DNA of 64,000 nt from Conus ventricosus (GCA_018398815.1 CM031602.1:98085080-98149079); one strand, 5' to 3'; counted from the first letter of the stretch, positions 33,141 through 46,800 are shown. Translations and numbers: made by a program. Notes: generated from the letters alone by a model not told the origin.

Positions 33141-33589
33141 AGGGGTAATGGAACATTGCAGCTTGATCCAAAGTCAGGTAAAATTAAACCCAGTTGCCCT
33201 GCCTAGAAATAAACTAACAATTCTTGATGAGTAGCCTGTGATTAAAATTTCTCTACCTAATTCGGAAAAAAACTACTATCTTCAGACATTTGTGACATTT
33301 CGCCTTGTTAAATTAAACACTTTTCTCACTGAAAAAGCACCACAGCACAGCCCTTTCCCAAAGTAAAATGACAGACAGCTAAGGCACAATTAAAACACAG
33401 CCTTCTTGCGAAGTAATCCATGGAACAATGGGGTCTTGTTAACGGGCGGCCCATGACACGTGACAGTCAGAACATTCGCTTATGTTGCAGTAACGGGGCC
33501 GTCAGGTGTGCTTTATTGATTTTTTGGTCGCAGGTTGGGGGCGAGCCTGCACTGTGTGCGAGGGTCGCTTGTCTGCGCGAGCCGTGCCA
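33141..33589. other. Cargo zone, no gene resolved
   Basis: Nothing supportable beyond short ORFs. Confidence 0.4.
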
Positions 33590-33725
33590 TAAAATGCTGT
33601 GTGTGTGTGTGTCTGCCCGCCTCTCTGTCTGTCTTCTGTCTCTCTCTTCTCTGTCTGTTTTGCCGGTGATTCTCTCTCTCTCTTCCGCCACAGGAAAAGG
33701 CGGCTTTAGCCACTTTATGATACTT
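33590..33725. repeat. Internal TIR-like segment in copy 1
   Basis: Contains GTGTCTGCCCGCCTCTCTGT, the inner end of the TIR, and about 70 bp later AAAGGCGGCTTTAGCCACTT, the outer TIR block, with the middle missing. It lies about 1.27 kb inside the true right end and in the same orientation as that end. Confidence 0.6.
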
Positions 33726-33750
33726 AAATATTAGTTTTTAATATTTAAGT
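33722..33750. repeat. Perfect short hairpin at the junction
   Basis: ACTTAAATATTA, five-base loop GTTTT, TAATATTTAAGT. It sits exactly between the TIR-like segment and the shared cargo gene. Confidence 0.8.
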
Positions 33751-34140
33751 AACAAACCCCGGGGTAAAAATGGGGGTCATTTCTTGAACATTTTAAAAGG
33801 TTTTGGTTTCATCAAATGGATCGGAAGGCAGCTCACAAAGCTGTGTTTTCAAAATTTGTCAAGATCTTCAAATGAGAGTTCCGTTTTTTGTTGAGGAAAC
33901 AAAAAAGAAATGCTTCCTTTTGGCTTTGAAGGAGGAGAACAAGGCTCGCCACTCAATTTCTTTGTCAAAAACTTTGCCATGGCCTCATGATAAACAATGT
34001 ATTTTTCCACAAGATTAGTCTGTTATCAGAAAGTTTTCCTTTTCGAAGATAACAACACTTCATCCATTCTTGAGTAATATAAATGTCATTCCAGCACTGG
34101 CAGAAAACATTGAAAATATCACTTTCCCCGACTCGCCATG
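33751..34140 (-). pseudogene. Right-end cargo gene, 3'-truncated copy
   Basis: Homologous to the 5' half of the gene at 51087-51836 (shared: CTTCATCCATT, CGAAGATAACAACAC, GATCGGAAGGCAGCTCACAA). The minus-strand start is near 34140 (MA...), and a readable part is WMKCCYLRKGKLSDN. The gene breaks off at the hairpin at 33750, where copy 2 continues for another 350 bp. Unknown function. Confidence 0.45.
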
Positions 34141-34504
34141 TTTTTTTAAAACACACACAAGTTTCTTCCGCCCAGCCCGCCTGTCGAATGTAAAATCACA
34201 GCACAGTAACCACGTCGTGATTGCACAGCAGTCAGTGGAAGAATGTGTGGTGTGAGCGGCCAGAAGGCTACGCTTAGCTCGCTGATTGGCTAGTTAGAAC
34301 AGCGCCGCCGAGCGGAAAGTGTTAGCGTGGAACGTTCTAAGAAGCTGATGTAATGCCAAGCAGGGTGAAGAGGAGGGGGGAAGAGGGGTAGAGGAGGTGC
34401 GGGAGTATTTATTTTTTGGCCTGTGTGTGAGTGTGTGTTTTCTCTGTGTGTGCAGGTGTCCGTGTTAGTTTGCGTGGGTGTGTGTGTGGGGTAAGAGAGA
34501 GAGG

Positions 34505-34544
<40 letters not shown>

Positions 34545-34689
34545 AAGTGTCTGTGTTGTTAGTGTTCGTGTTAGTGTGTGTGTGTGGTGTGTGTGTGTGT
34601 GTTTTGTGTGTGTGGGTGTGTGTGTGTGTGTGTGTGGTGTATGAGTGAGTGAGTGAGTGTGTGTGGTGTGTGTGTTGGTGTGTGTTCGT
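34141..34689. repeat. Microsatellite-rich zone before the right TIR
   Basis: A unique-looking stretch to 34430, then (GT)n and (GA)n blocks up to 34690. No gene. Confidence 0.7.
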
Positions 34690-34999
34690 GCGTGCCCGCC
34701 TCTCTGTCTGTCTGTCTGTCTGTTCTAAGGGCAACTTAACCTTAACGGCTTACTGCGAAGTAATCAATAGCCTAGTGCACCCACCGTGTATATGGCGCGT
34801 TCAGTAACTGCTTAGTTTTCCCTACGTTACTCTATGGGGAAAGTGTTCAGTCCCAGATACTTTCCTCTATGAAAAGTTTAGTAAATTAGTATTGAAAAAG
34901 GATAACCCCCACACAGTATATTTGTTTGTAGGGTCGTTTTTTTTTGGTTACTTGTCAGAGAACAGGATAGGCGGCTTTTAGGCCACTTTCGCCCAAAAA
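34690..34999 (-). repeat. Right terminal inverted repeat, copy 1 (cut by the gap)
   Basis: Holds GTGCGTGCCCGCCTCTCTGT and, at the end, GGCGGCTTTTAGGCCACTTT followed by CGCCCAAAAA at the N run. The middle (34735-34960) differs from the left TIR. Confidence 0.65.
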
Positions 35000-35999
35000 N
35001 NNNNNNNNNNNNNNNNNNNNNNNNNNNNNNNNNNNNNNNNNNNNNNNNNNNNNNNNNNNNNNNNNNNNNNNNNNNNNNNNNNNNNNNNNNNNNNNNNNNN
35101 NNNNNNNNNNNNNNNNNNNNNNNNNNNNNNNNNNNNNNNNNNNNNNNNNNNNNNNNNNNNNNNNNNNNNNNNNNNNNNNNNNNNNNNNNNNNNNNNNNNN
35201 NNNNNNNNNNNNNNNNNNNNNNNNNNNNNNNNNNNNNNNNNNNNNNNNNNNNNNNNNNNNNNNNNNNNNNNNNNNNNNNNNNNNNNNNNNNNNNNNNNNN
35301 NNNNNNNNNNNNNNNNNNNNNNNNNNNNNNNNNNNNNNNNNNNNNNNNNNNNNNNNNNNNNNNNNNNNNNNNNNNNNNNNNNNNNNNNNNNNNNNNNNNN
35401 NNNNNNNNNNNNNNNNNNNNNNNNNNNNNNNNNNNNNNNNNNNNNNNNNNNNNNNNNNNNNNNNNNNNNNNNNNNNNNNNNNNNNNNNNNNNNNNNNNNN
35501 NNNNNNNNNNNNNNNNNNNNNNNNNNNNNNNNNNNNNNNNNNNNNNNNNNNNNNNNNNNNNNNNNNNNNNNNNNNNNNNNNNNNNNNNNNNNNNNNNNNN
35601 NNNNNNNNNNNNNNNNNNNNNNNNNNNNNNNNNNNNNNNNNNNNNNNNNNNNNNNNNNNNNNNNNNNNNNNNNNNNNNNNNNNNNNNNNNNNNNNNNNNN
35701 NNNNNNNNNNNNNNNNNNNNNNNNNNNNNNNNNNNNNNNNNNNNNNNNNNNNNNNNNNNNNNNNNNNNNNNNNNNNNNNNNNNNNNNNNNNNNNNNNNNN
35801 NNNNNNNNNNNNNNNNNNNNNNNNNNNNNNNNNNNNNNNNNNNNNNNNNNNNNNNNNNNNNNNNNNNNNNNNNNNNNNNNNNNNNNNNNNNNNNNNNNNN
35901 NNNNNNNNNNNNNNNNNNNNNNNNNNNNNNNNNNNNNNNNNNNNNNNNNNNNNNNNNNNNNNNNNNNNNNNNNNNNNNNNNNNNNNNNNNNNNNNNNNN
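35000..35999. other. Assembly gap, exactly 1,000 N
   Basis: A placeholder of round length; real distance unknown. ORFs running through it are meaningless. Confidence 0.99.
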
Positions 36000-36730
<731 letters not shown>

Positions 36731-37070
36731 AGTATACAGGTATTGTAGAGAACAGCATTTTTACCAATCTGACTCACTTGCTCAACCACCGAGTTATTTG
36801 GGCGAAAGTGGCCTAAAAGCCGTGGTGAAGGATTGCTTGTGGGTTTAAATAATATTTCTATTTAGACACGGAGGAGAAGCCAGTTTTGGAGCCATAGGCA
36901 TACGTGCGTATGCACACACACACACCACACACACACACACACACAAACACACGCTCATACACGCGCGCGCAACAGAGAGAGACAGACAGACAGACAGACA
37001 GAGAAGAGAGAGACAGAGAGAGACAGACAGACAGACAGAGAGGCGGGCAGACAGACACACACACGCAAGC
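36731..37070 (+). repeat. Left terminal inverted repeat, copy 2
   Basis: Reverse-complement match to 52455-52797: AACAGCATTTTTACCAATCT, GACTCACTTGCT, GGGCGAAAGTGGCCTAAAAG, then AATATTTCTATTTAGACACG, GCTCATACACGCGCGCG and AGGCGGGCAGACAGACAC. Homology stops at ACACACGCAAGCGC. Confidence 0.88.
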
Positions 37071-37189
37071 GCATATTACTGTTCTCTGGCAAGTAAGACG
37101 TTCAATAACCAAAAAATAACGATTATCTACAAACAAACATACTGTGCAGGGTTATCCGTTTTTAATACTAATTTACTAAACTTTTCAGA

Positions 37190-38070
37190 TTTTAGTTTTT
37201 GTTTAATCCTATGTTTTTCTTGGTCGTTTTCAATAACATCATTTTCGAGCGCAAACATTCTTCAAATGAGTCTTTGTCTTTCATGTGAAATAGAACTACA
37301 GTCTTTAACTGTTCTCTAAAGTCTTTTAAAACTGAGTTATATTTCTGGCATAAAATCCACACACTTATCCCAGCATGTCTTCCGCTGAAAGCTAGTTTCG
37401 ACAAAGTGTTTCTCTTTTTAACAATGTCGCTTTCTCTGAACATCATCTATCAATAAATAGTGTCCTGCGTTCTTCAACAGTCTATAAAACTGTTCAAAAC
37501 AACTCACTCAGTTTATTGCTAGGACAACTAAATATATGTCATCCTCTTCCATATAAACCTTCTATTATGATATGACATTGTTCCATTTTAAGTGTTGGGC
37601 AGAAAATCACAATTATGATCAAAATATAACGAAAACGGTTTGTAACAGTCGAGGATAAATAATGTTTATTTCCACAACAGTCTGTCCACAAATCATTGAC
37701 AATGCGGAGGTTTTTGTCAAAAGTAACTGCTCCAAAGGTTTTATAAACAGAACTTAATCTAATCCTGTTTTATTGTTTTTTATCAATGGTCCTCTGTTAA
37801 AACTTGTTCATATAATAAAAACCTATAAGGTCTAAATCGTAAGATTAATCCAATTCAGTTCTGTAAGTTGTTTCTATTTAGACTAATATTGATTTTGTGC
37901 TTTGTTGTTATGACCTTAATATCCTCGCCATTGTTAAGAATGACGACGTAACTTAAGTTTTCACGTCTAAGTTTTGCCAGCTAATTAAATTCCTTTTAGA
38001 AGGACGTCACTAATTCCCACAACCCATCCCTCTTTACATCATTAAAAGACAGAAATTTCAAATATTATTG
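37190..38070 (-). pseudogene. FtsK/HerA-type genome-packaging ATPase (copy 2)
   Basis: The ORF at 37446-37192 is the C-terminal part: LAFSGRHAGISVWILCQKYN, then SVLKDFREQLKTVVLFHMKD and DSFEECLRSKM. This is the conserved segment after Walker B in the viral A32/FtsK-type ATPases of Polintons. In another frame just upstream (about 37470-37445) YLLIDD is readable, a Walker B candidate. The P-loop should lie 150-200 codons upstream; no clean G-x4-GK-S/T can be read through the indels. It is the outermost gene on the left, transcribed toward the TIR. Confidence 0.65.
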
Positions 38071-39335
38071 TGAACGTGTCTCCTAATTTCATTTGCGGAA
38101 TGAACTGTAATTTTGAGAAGCATCTTTCAAAACTGATTCTCTTCTGTGGATGATGTACGTTTATTTTCCCATACGGCTTTATTTCACTCTTTTCTGACTA
38201 ATGTCCTCAGGCATAAGACTTACATGTAAAGGGCCCAGTTTGAATTGCTTTTCTGAAACTTTTTAATTTGGCGGCTAAAATATGTTAAATGGGCTTAGAA
38301 TTCGTATTGGTAGTTAGGTCCCGTTCTATAATATGGTTCTAGTGCCATTGAGGTCAGGGTTTTCGAACTATTTATTCATACTGACCAACATTATTTGCTT
38401 ACTAGATTGCGCAGCTGTTCTAGTTAGGAAACTTTGTACTTCACTAACCTCTTTGCGTTATACTATCACCATCTTTAGTGTACTAAACCCATACAAAGTG
38501 CCTATCACACCGATCTGTTCAAGTTCCGCAAACGTCTGGCAAGGGTCTTTTAATTCTAAGGTTATACACCTCACAGCGCTAATGTAACTCCTGGTGTCTT
38601 CGGCCACGCGACATTATTTTTTTAGTAGCGTATTTATTTTATTTCCAAACAATGTGCAGGTTATCACATTTACGACTTTCCCCCGTTTTGGGTCTTAGAT
38701 TTTATATTAAATATTCTACCCTCCCACAAACTAATCTTTTAAACTGTAAATTAGGGAATTTATAATTTCATAATCGCAATATGCACTTTGCCTACGGCAG
38801 AGTCTTAAAACAGTTGATGGCCTTCCATCATATAATTTCAACAGTGCTTACTCATCCAAATGAACATAAGTAAATGACGTAATGTCAAGATTTGGACGGA
38901 CTTACCCCCTCAAATGTAGTTTTCATCTGGCGAACACTAAAAACTATAGTGGGTAGATTGCGAGTTGTAAACCTAGCATTTAGCTAGCTCTTTATCAAAA
39001 TCGTATTTTGCTTCTTCAGGTTTGAATGTTTAATATTGTTTTTAGATTTGCATTGTTTATGTTTAAGAGTAATGTCTACAGTTTACTCATTGCTTCTTTA
39101 GTGAGCAACACCCGTAATAACCATCCAGGTATTGTTAACTGTTTACGTCGTTTGTTCTCCTTCTACTATGTAATCTTATTATTCCCCTTGGCTTCAGTTA
39201 TATAAAACCATACACTTTGTAAAATATTTCAGGAGCGCGACGTTTTGGCCCCGCAATTGTTATCAATAGCATTTCTAAAAACGAAGGACGTCTTAGTTGT
39301 ATTGTTACAAACATTTTTTCAAAACAAATAAAAAA
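38071..39335 (-). other. Unresolved stretch, possible minus-strand coding
   Basis: Counterpart of 19451-20742. Coding-like minus-strand pieces (LELKDPCQTFAELEQIG near 38560-38510) without a continuous frame. Confidence 0.3.
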
Positions 39336-40700
39336 TGAGTGCTTTCAAATATACTGATGCCAAATATTCTGTGGGGCCGCACTACAAAATCCTAAAAATA
39401 TAGGCAAATAATACTTTTGACATTGCTGTGACCCAGACTGTGCCTCTTTTCATAAAAAAAGGGAGTACTCCATTGAAAGAGCTATCTTAAACCCCGCCTG
39501 ATTGGAAAAAGAGCCCGATCCAGAAAGCGTGGTTTAGTCCATCCGTTGCAGTTTTATCAGAACCAGTTTAAACTTTTGCCTGTGTTTTGTGCATCAACTG
39601 GGTGTGGAGTGTCGTATGCTAATCATTTAACTCATCCTGATCCTTTGGTGAGGTCATGTCAGATTACATTTTTATACACCTTCAGACGTATTTTGACTGA
39701 ACTGCAAGCGCCATACCGAATGACAAATCGATTAATCCATTCAGCAACAGAATAGACATGAAGGCTTTTGAAAGGAACTGTAAACAATTCAATATTAACA
39801 TCAAGACAGACTTTAGACCAAAAGTTGATCTTGATCATGCATTGCAATCCCCCCTTATTTTCGGGCCAACGCACAGAAAGTAAAATAGGTCCTGAAACCT
39901 CCTTTCACATTGTTCAGCCCTGGTCCATAGAGCAAGAGCATAAAACAGCAAGGACAACATATTTATCTAGACACATCTAAGGCCTAACTAGAGCGGGAAT
40001 AGAACGAATAAACGACCTCATCGTACTTTACTTTGGTGTTTTGCGTATAGCGCATAACACAGCAGATCGAGCATAACGATCTTTCTACTGGCTTTGACGC
40101 ACAAAAACAATACTTAGCAAATTTAGAGGACCCATTAATTCTACAGTTGATTTACTCAGTATTCAGAAGGTACAACATGTTTTTACAATCCGCAAGATCG
40201 AAAGTAGACTTTGCGTGTTGCACTGGTTATACATGCTGCCTTCTGCCCTCAGACTCAGGATAGGAACAATAATAAACTAAATATTGAAATTCTATAGCAG
40301 GCAATGAACAGAAGTTGGGAAAAAAACGACATAAATTCGGAGCCAGTAAATATTACAAACAAAAAAAGAACGCCCCAAGATTAAGTCATCCAATCCCTCG
40401 AAGTCCAAACCCCAAAAGTCATTGAAAGACTCAGCAAAGCTCGCGGCCCTCTGGTTCGCGATGACATTAATATGAAAATACAGCGCTTGTTCTTGGATTA
40501 AACTGGCCTAGGATTACTGTCTTTATCGTACTAAATAGTAACCCAACTATTAAGAAAACTAATGCCCCATAAGTGCACGTCCATAAAGCCAACTAACTAT
40601 CCTTGCAGTAGACAAAAGCCAGCTGACAATACCTCCCTCAATATTTCCTGGTAAGCGTTCACAGGCTTTTACCAGCTAATTTTTAATAAACTTGCAAGAT
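39336..40700 (+). pseudogene. Polinton structural protein A (copy 2, broken)
   Basis: Start ATG 39336 (MSAFKYTDAKYSVGPHYK). Readable parts: 39546-39755 (MQFYQNQFKLLPVFCASTGC, then GVSYANHLTH and, in a shifted frame, YTFRRILTELQAP), and 39768-39980 (NSILTSRQTLDQKL, SFHIVQPWSIEQEHKTA). The same segments are in copy 1 and, inverted, in copy 3. The reading is rich in aromatic and beta-type residues, compatible with a capsid-type protein. Function inferred from neighbours only. Confidence 0.5.
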
Positions 40701-40724
40701 ATCAAGCTAGTATTTTTTTGTACC

Positions 40725-41768
40725 ACCATGATGTTATCGGCGATGCGGCGGAGGCTCTGAAACTTTGCCCCCCACCACCACCTGTATTACCACACCAGTG
40801 TACTTATTGCAATCCCTAAGGCAGTTTTATAACGCTTGCTAATGTGAGCGCCTAGCCACTACAAGCGTTTTTTATTCGTTCTGCTAGCGTTGTGCCTTCA
40901 ATAAAATTTTTCGGATAGTTTCTCCTTATTCTATTCACTTGAGTTCGTGAATTGGTCTCGGTTAGTAAGTCAGCACTTCTAGTCTTGCTGATCTTTCTTG
41001 TTCAAGGGATCTTTTATCTTTAGGCTATCGTTCTTTAATATCATGCCCTAAGTTGGCGCCAGTCAGCCTCACGAAAGTTTTTCGTTTTTTCTCTTCTTAT
41101 ATGCCCATCTAGTTCACACAGTTTCTAATTGTTTTAATTCGCCTCTGATGTTCTTAAAGCATGATCAAGGCCTCTATTTCTCGCAATGGGTAGCGGTGAG
41201 TCGGTATAGTCTTTAAACGCTGTTTTTCTTCTGAAAACTGGATTCTGCTTCTATTACATTTAATTTAATTCACCTGCTGATTGATTTAATTCTATTTAAG
41301 TTCCATGTTTTGTGCATTGTTATCTGTCGGAAGTCTTGCATGTTTTTTGAAGGTTTAGCAACTTGCCTCCGCCCTTAATATTGGGCCTAACAAGCCAAGC
41401 TATTTTGATCTTTCACAGCTGAGCTATTTCTAATTTGAACCTACCTACGGCTATAAACTTTGATGGTCGTTTTTAGTTTAAGAGCTGAAACAAGTTTGTC
41501 CTTAAGGTCCGCTCCTCAAAAACAATGTCATCTTTTACTTCAAAATCATTAGGGTCTATAAATTTCGGGAGGTTCTGCCTAAACTTTGGTAATTATGATC
41601 TGGCCTTACGTTCTGTTAATTTTAAACGCTTGTTTGGTAATGTACTCCCCGATTTCTGCTAATTCAGTCATGCAATGAGAGCCCCGAGCGATGCCGCTCC
41701 CAAGGGGAATCACTCATGTCGTCTCCACGATCCAAAAACATCATAATCTCATCTGCAATGCCTGCCAT
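40725..41768 (-). pseudogene. Coiled-coil Polinton protein (copy 2, broken)
   Basis: Start at ATG 41768 (MAGI...), the end inferred from alignment with copies 1 and 3. Heavily frameshifted. The 41 bp separating its start from the capsid start (41810) is AT-rich. Confidence 0.45.
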
Positions 41769-41809
41769 GTTCTTAATAATTAATTTTTTTATTTTGTTTT
41801 AATAAAAAA

Positions 41810-43078
41810 ATGTACAATGCATATGGCTCGATTCTTGACCCGCATAGAAGAACTGAAAGAACCTTTGGCGTGAAGGGAAAAAAAACGAATAATTACTGTT
41901 CCAAAGAATCCATCTACTATTGTTGCAGATCCAAATCTTACTTTCAAATTTGTCCGGACCTAGGATCATATGAAGTGATAGTGCCAGGCTCTGAGCGTCT
42001 ACTTTCAAAATAGTACACGATTCAACAACAACACAAACAGGACAGTTGTCCAGAATTTGGGCGGGCAATTGTTAAGAAAATTTCTATAAAACTTGAGGGG
42101 CAATAATATTTTTCTTACACAATGCAGACATATTTTTAACCTAATCTGATCTATGGCTAACCGTGAATGAAAGGGCTGAATCTTGCGTTTCAAGGAATCG
42201 AAAATGAGAAAGCACTAAAACATAGAATAGGCGCTGAAGAGACTAAAGACGGCAAAAAGTAATGTAGCCGTAAAGTTTTGTCGTATGGAAATCGCTTTTC
42301 CATCCCTTTGATTTTGAGTTGTTAAAAGCGCAGCGCTACATTCAAGAGCATAAAAGACAGACTTCCAGTATGAACTAACTTTAACGAATAACAAACGTGT
42401 TATCAGATCACAACACCAACAATGTACATCATTTCTGACATATCTCGTAGAAGTTTGACGTCGTTAAGCAACCCTATTTTACAAGCTGAATTGAGTCAAC
42501 AATATATCAAAAAATTATCCCATATTTACGAAGAGTGAGATTCTTCTACAACCAGTATCCCACGAAGCAGGGCAGACACTATATGGAATTTTAGTTTTAG
42601 AGACGCAGCAAGATCCGCTTAAAAGGTATTTTATTGCTGTGAGAAAGATGAAGAACCGTCAAAAGAGACAAGTTGAAAAGTTTTTTTAATCCTAAAATAG
42701 CGAAAAGTGCAATGTACTCTTGATGGTAGATCTAACCAAATCTACGCTAGCGGCTTAGACCTTATCATCATTTTTGACGAAATAATAAAATGGTTGGGGT
42801 GGGAGGTAGAGTCTAACAGCAGACCTTGTGCTAAAATTTACATCTCACAATGTTAGGCTTGATGATTAATTAACAACAAAATTACGGTTTATGATTGACC
42901 TAAGTCAACAGGAGGATAATCGAGTTGCATGAAGCGGGAGAACTGTGAGAGACGTAATAAACATTCAAATTGATAAAGAAGAAGAGCCGATAAACCGCTT
43001 AATGTACATTTGTTTTTAATATATGATGCCGCAGCTGAATATTGAAAATAACAGATTAAATATCTACAATACTAAATT
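41810..43078 (+). pseudogene. Probable major capsid (hexon-like) protein (copy 2, broken)
   Basis: Start ATG 41810 reads MYNAYGSILDPHRRTERTFG for 67 codons up to a frameshift near 42013. Later pieces match copy 1, including the 'SKKQG'-type loop and the FFNP strand. The end is set at the TAA at 43076-43078, shared with copy 1. Confidence 0.5.
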
Positions 43079-43102
43079 AGTATTTTTAATTTATAAAAAG
43101 TC

Positions 43103-43816
43103 ATGTTGTCTGTTCAAGTTATCCCAATGTCCTACACGTCCGCCGCCAAAAGAAGAGATAGTAGAAACCCTAACATAAAAACTCTTAGATAACAAACATT
43201 ACACAAATGCAGCAAGTACTATATCAAGACCTTTCAAAATACAGCAAAACCAAACGCAGGTATTCTGCCTGCTTTAATGCTGTTACTTATGTTAAAACTG
43301 GAGCATCACTATAATGCTCTATCCAGCAGGAACGAGTGTAGGCCTCTTACAACAGGCATAGGCGCACCCGCAGCTTTAAATTCCTTCTAAGGAGGTTTGC
43401 CTATAGCTCTCGGCCTGTGTTCATTAGCTGTAGGTGCTGCTAGCAAAGAAAATAAAACTAAACTCCAAAAGCACGAGCAGCTACGGTTCAAGACTACTAA
43501 CGGCTTTAAAACTTAGCTCGTTCACACTGACATAAATAAAGCGCTAGTTGACTCACACATCACGGATGAAGAATTTAATCGTTTACAGTCCGATTTGATG
43601 ACTACAAAAAGAAAAAAGTTTGATCTTCAAAGAAGGCGAGGACAAGTTTTTTCTCACAGCCAGCCCCTACAGATAAAAAAGGAATGCTTACAAAAATTAA
43701 AACGAGACATTAAACTCTGTTCTAAAACAGCTCACATTAACAACACCGCAGGTATTATTACTTTTGTTTTTAGTGCACTAGCGCAAAAATGACCGTTGAT
43801 ATTGTTTCTGATTAAT
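43103..43816 (+). pseudogene. Gly/Ala-rich helical protein (copy 2)
   Basis: Counterpart of 24530-25237. The C-terminal ORF 43595-43792 is intact: MMTTKRKKFDLQRRRGQVFS, then KKECLQKLKRDIKLCS and GIITFVFSALAQK. Just upstream another frame reads ALVDSHITDEEFNRLQSD, a helical segment. Ends 47 bp before the polymerase start. Confidence 0.45.
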
Positions 43817-43862
43817 TATTTTTTTTTAATTAAATAAATATTTTTGATTAGAAAGAGCTCAA

Positions 43863-46800
43863 ATGGCCTAAGATATATGATGGGGCAAGACGATATTGTT
43901 TGAAGGAATGCTTGAAGAGAGCGTTTATCCAAATAAAGAGCACTGAAGTATTTGATCTAGAATCATTTGATCCAGCAAACGAGCGGCAAGCGGTTGTACA
44001 TGCTATTTTCTCAAGTTCAAGTAAACTACTAATAACCCGCCAGTTAAAGTAATGTTAGCTGTTTTAATCGACTTGTAAACAATAAATGAAGAAAATCTAG
44101 AAGTCTGGGTCTCGACTAAACTACAGACTGTTCTAATCTCATAACGACTTAACACCCAGTTGGCAGACGAACAGGCGTGCCCAGTTTGACGCTGCGGCTG
44201 AAGAAGCCAAAAGTGAGAGGCTTCTGGTTGGTCAGAGGCGAATCTTAGAGATCAGATTAAAAACATCTAATAAGCGGCCGATTGTTGGTAAGGCTTACAT
44301 TCCACTACCTCCAGCATTATCGCAAAAGAGCAGTTCTAAACATAAAGAATTCAGACAACAAATGTTCATGTGGTGTGTTCTCGCAAGCTGCATTATATTA
44401 TATCCGTAAAAACGCTGAAATGGTCAACTATCGTCCTTATCACAATGATCTTAACTTTAGTGGAATATCCTTTCTGTTAGCGTGGATTCGATTGATCGGT
44501 TTTGAAGAACAAAACAAACCAATAACTGTTAATGTATACCACAGGGATGAGGAAACGAATCTCCTACTGCCGATTAAAGTGTCTAAGAACAGTCCAACAA
44601 TTGGCGCGAGCCAGACAAAATCATGTTGACTTACTACTGATGTTTTCACTCAGCGGCTACCGCATTACACATTGAGACGAACAATGAGTACACTAATGCA
44701 GCATACTTCAAAAGGAATGGCATAAACAGAATTTCTGCAGAAATTTTTTACCCAAGTAATTCCATCTGTGCAAGCCGCCAAGCGAACATAAGAAACATTG
44801 TATCGGCACAGTTGACTGTAATACAGAACTAAATACACCTCCACCCGATCTAAAGTTAGTTTTAAGAACTGGAAACGGATGCAAAATTCACCATATGTTT
44901 GTTACGCAGACTTCGAATCACTCATTGTTCCTTATGAAGGCCAGACCACAAAAACTTCGAAAAAACCGTCTTATGAGTAATCATACAGATTTTTCATTTT
45001 GCCTTCATTTTTGTTAGGTTCGATGGCGTTTATTCAACGCCAGAATAATATATAGGACCAGATCTGCAGAAACATTCTTTAAACGCATGCAGCAAGTGCG
45101 CAATGACTGTTCTAATAATCTAACTTATCTGAAATCATAACGCGCCGGAAGACCAACAACTGTATGACTCAGCACTCACTGATGGTTGTGTTTAAGCTCT
45201 CATCAGACGCAGCGAATCAACAGTAAGAGACTCATTATCACATTAGTGAAAGTTCAGAGGAGCATCGCAATAACGAAGAAGCAATCTTCACTAAAGTTGA
45301 CCCAAAGACATGGAAGCTGGCTGCCAACTCTTCTTTCATAACTTCGAGGTACGAACTCTCATCTTATAATGAAAGCATGACGATGCCTTAGGGTGTCATG
45401 CATTGCACAGTCATCAGAAAAAGTACAAGTCTTAAATCTAAATAAACCTTCATGTGTTATTATTACTCTATGCAACCACATGAGGATCATTAGAGTCACT
45501 GGCATGTCCTTAAAGTCCTGCCCAATAACGGAAGAATACTTTGACCCAACTCTCTTTATAAAGGGCGTTACCCTTATGAGTACATGACATTGGGAAAGTT
45601 TGAACGAAGAACCACACTCCTCCTAAAGGCGCTCTTTTTCTAGCTCAGAGGAAAAGGACATCAGCGACTCCGATTACCAGCTGCTCCAGAAGCATGGCAG
45701 AAAGTTAGAGTGTAAAACGATGGGAGACTATCAGACTCTACTTGATGGCAGATGTATGTTTGTTGGCTAGAGGACGCTTTGAAAATTATAGTAGCAGACT
45801 CTCATGAGCAATCATTACTCTAGCTTGAATCCCGCGCATTACATTTCCTGCCCCGGGATGAGCTGGATGCATCTTAAAGTTTACTGGAGTACCGATTGAT
45901 TAATTGTCAGATTTACCAATGATTCAGATGATTGAAAACGGATTGCGTGAGGAATTAGTATGGCGTCGCATCATTTACTGTAAAGCAAACAAACCAATAC
46001 TTTGCGACTATATCGAGTAAAAGGTCTAACTTATCTTAATGTAATTTAGATTCAAACAATCTGTTTGGTTGGCTATGGCGCATCGCTTCCATTACGTAAC
46101 TTAAATAAGTACTCAGGTACGAATAATATTCAAAAGGCCTTAAAACAGAGGTTGTCAGTTAACGCCTGATTCAACAGCGTTGGTTTCCATTCTAGAAGTT
46201 GACTTAGAATATCCTCAATGAACTCCATACCTGCATTATGACTACCATTATCAGCAGAAAAGTCTAAAGATGTCCAAGAGACCGCCCTAACTTGTGCCGA
46301 ATCTTCGAGGCCAAAAAATTATGTCTTCATTACAGACTTCTACAATTTTATTAAGACAATGGTTTGAAGTCGACAGCAGTTCATCGCATAATTCTTTTGA
46401 TCAAGAACAGTCAAGAAACCATACATCCAATAGAACACTGATCTTAAACTAAATCCAGCAGATGCTTCAAAGAAAAAGACTTTTTCAAGCTGATGAACAT
46501 CAGCTGTTTTGGAAAGACTATGGAAGATCCGCACATAGCGTACCATGTCAGATTAGTCACCAAAGAGAACGAAGCAATTAAGCTGACTTCAAAACCTAAT
46601 TATCAGACTCATAAGAATTTCATGATCCCTATTTTGGCATAATGAGAAAACAAGAAGTCCAAATTAACAAACCTGTATTTATTTGGGTTTATACTGTTTT
46701 TAAGAATTATCAAAGCTTGTTGAATGTTAGAGTTTCTTTATGACTACTTTTAAGCCCTCGTATCCAGAGTCCGATACTTTACCACAGATACAGACAGTTT

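Larger units (their letters stand above)
18086..34999 (+). mobile_element. Polinton/Maverick copy 1 (right tip lost in the gap)
   Basis: Bounded on the left by the terminal inverted repeat and on the right by its inverted partner, which ends GGCGGCTTTTAGGCCACTTT and runs into the 1,000-N gap. It encodes, in order, packaging ATPase, structural protein, coiled-coil protein, capsid protein, helical protein, protein-primed family B DNA polymerase, integrase and small membrane proteins. Length over 16.9 kb is in the 15-20 kb range of Polintons. It aligns with copy 2 from end to end except for the cargo zone 31900-33725. Confidence 0.9.
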
